From NCBI GenBank assembly GCA_012513315.1, contig JAAZCL010000374.1, positions 1-41,332 of the forward strand: DNA of 41,332 nt. Direction: 5' to 3'. Both the position numbers and the translations under genes were made by a program. Below the pieces are notes generated by a model. The model had not been told where the DNA came from. It saw only the letters and a program-made list of their open reading frames with translations, and made no database searches. The stretch's first letter is position 1; every line of letters begins with the position of its first letter. This document shows positions 40,701 to 41,332 of the stretch, in pieces. Source of the DNA: Bacteroidales bacterium. Its GTDB lineage: Bacteria > Bacteroidota > Bacteroidia > Bacteroidales > Dysgonomonadaceae.

Positions 40701-41332
40701 TCAAATTCTTTCTAGTACAATTTTAATCAGATCTTCAATAGATCCAGTATAATCGGTTTCAGATTCAAGTGCAACACGGTTTGCTATAATTGTGCAAACA
40801 GTCATAGCTTTGTGTCCCATCAATTTACTTAGTCCTGCAATTGCCGAACTCTCCATTTCATAATTAGTAATTGAGTGCTCGCCAAAACGGAAAGACTCAA
40901 TTTTTGAGTTAAGGTCTGGATCTGCCAGAGGAAGTCGTACATATCTTCCTTGCGGTCCGTAAAAGCCAGTAGCAGAAATTGTTACACCCTTAATCATATC
41001 ATGCCCTATGCGATCTACCAGCTCATCGTCAGAACTTACCACATATGGCAGGCAGTGAAATGGCGACCAGTTAACATGTTTTTGAAAAGCATCCTCAAAA
41101 TCCTCTTCTCTAACAGCTTTTGAGCCCTCATAGTAATGTATAAGACCATCAAATCCAATAGATTTCTCCGAAACTACATAGGTTCCAACAGGACAATGTG
41201 GCTGCATCCCTCCAGATGTACCCACTCTCACCATTGTAAGTTGTTTGAAGTTGTTATTAACAGTTCTGGTTTTAAAATCTATATTAGCCAATGCATCAAG
41301 TTCAGTAACAACTATATCAATATTGTCTGTAC
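40701..41332 (-). CDS. Nucleoside phosphorylase family (PNP_UDP_1), N-terminus beyond window
   Basis: VRVGTSGGMQPHCPVGTYVVSEKSIGFDGL, YEMESSAIAGLSKLMGHKAMTVCTIIANR; reading frame stays open to the window edge. Confidence 0.88.
   Translation of the reverse strand, partial: TDNIDIVVTELDALANIDFKTRTVNNNFKQLTMVRVGTSGGMQPHCPVGTYVVSEKSIGFDGLIHYYEGSKAVREEDFEDAFQKHVNWSPFHCLPYVVSSDDELVDRIGHDMIKGVTISATGFYGPQGRYVRLPLADPDLNSKIESFRFGEHSITNYEMESSAIAGLSKLMGHKAMTVCTIIANRVALESETDYTGSIEDLIKIVLERI

Overview
This window is a chromosomal segment that looks like a member of the Bacteroidetes (Bacteroidales-like gene content and TAnnTTTG-type -7 boxes). It opens with the 3' end of a 23S rRNA, a 5S rRNA and a strong intrinsic terminator. 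Most of the rest is core metabolism: M24 peptidase; a sigma54-type response regulator convergent with a hybrid histidine kinase; a duplicated PepSY-like secreted protein; the aroE/menG/purC/phoH/purF-like run; dgt; a small operon with two CD225/dispanin proteins and a DUF2752 protein; a UvrA paralog; a CPA2 antiporter; a GH10-like lipoprotein; a THUMP methyltransferase with a long RS/RG-type tail; a menaquinone operon; dut-TPR-DUF4292-EnvC-like; a nucleoside-type MFS permease; an M16 peptidase; and a truncated nucleoside phosphorylase. I saw no CRISPR array, transposon, prophage or tRNA. The best candidates for something under-described are: (i) a 38-bp nested dyad about 100-135 nt upstream of a GG-N10-GC (sigma54-like) promoter in front of the PepSY-like gene, next to the sigma54 two-component pair; (ii) the dispanin/GYF_2/DUF2752 membrane operon; (iii) a 14-bp hairpin with a GNRA loop just downstream of a consensus-like promoter in the leader of that operon; (iv) three imperfect direct repeats upstream of the MFS permease. 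All functional assignments are by reading motifs and remembered family signatures. No database search was run.
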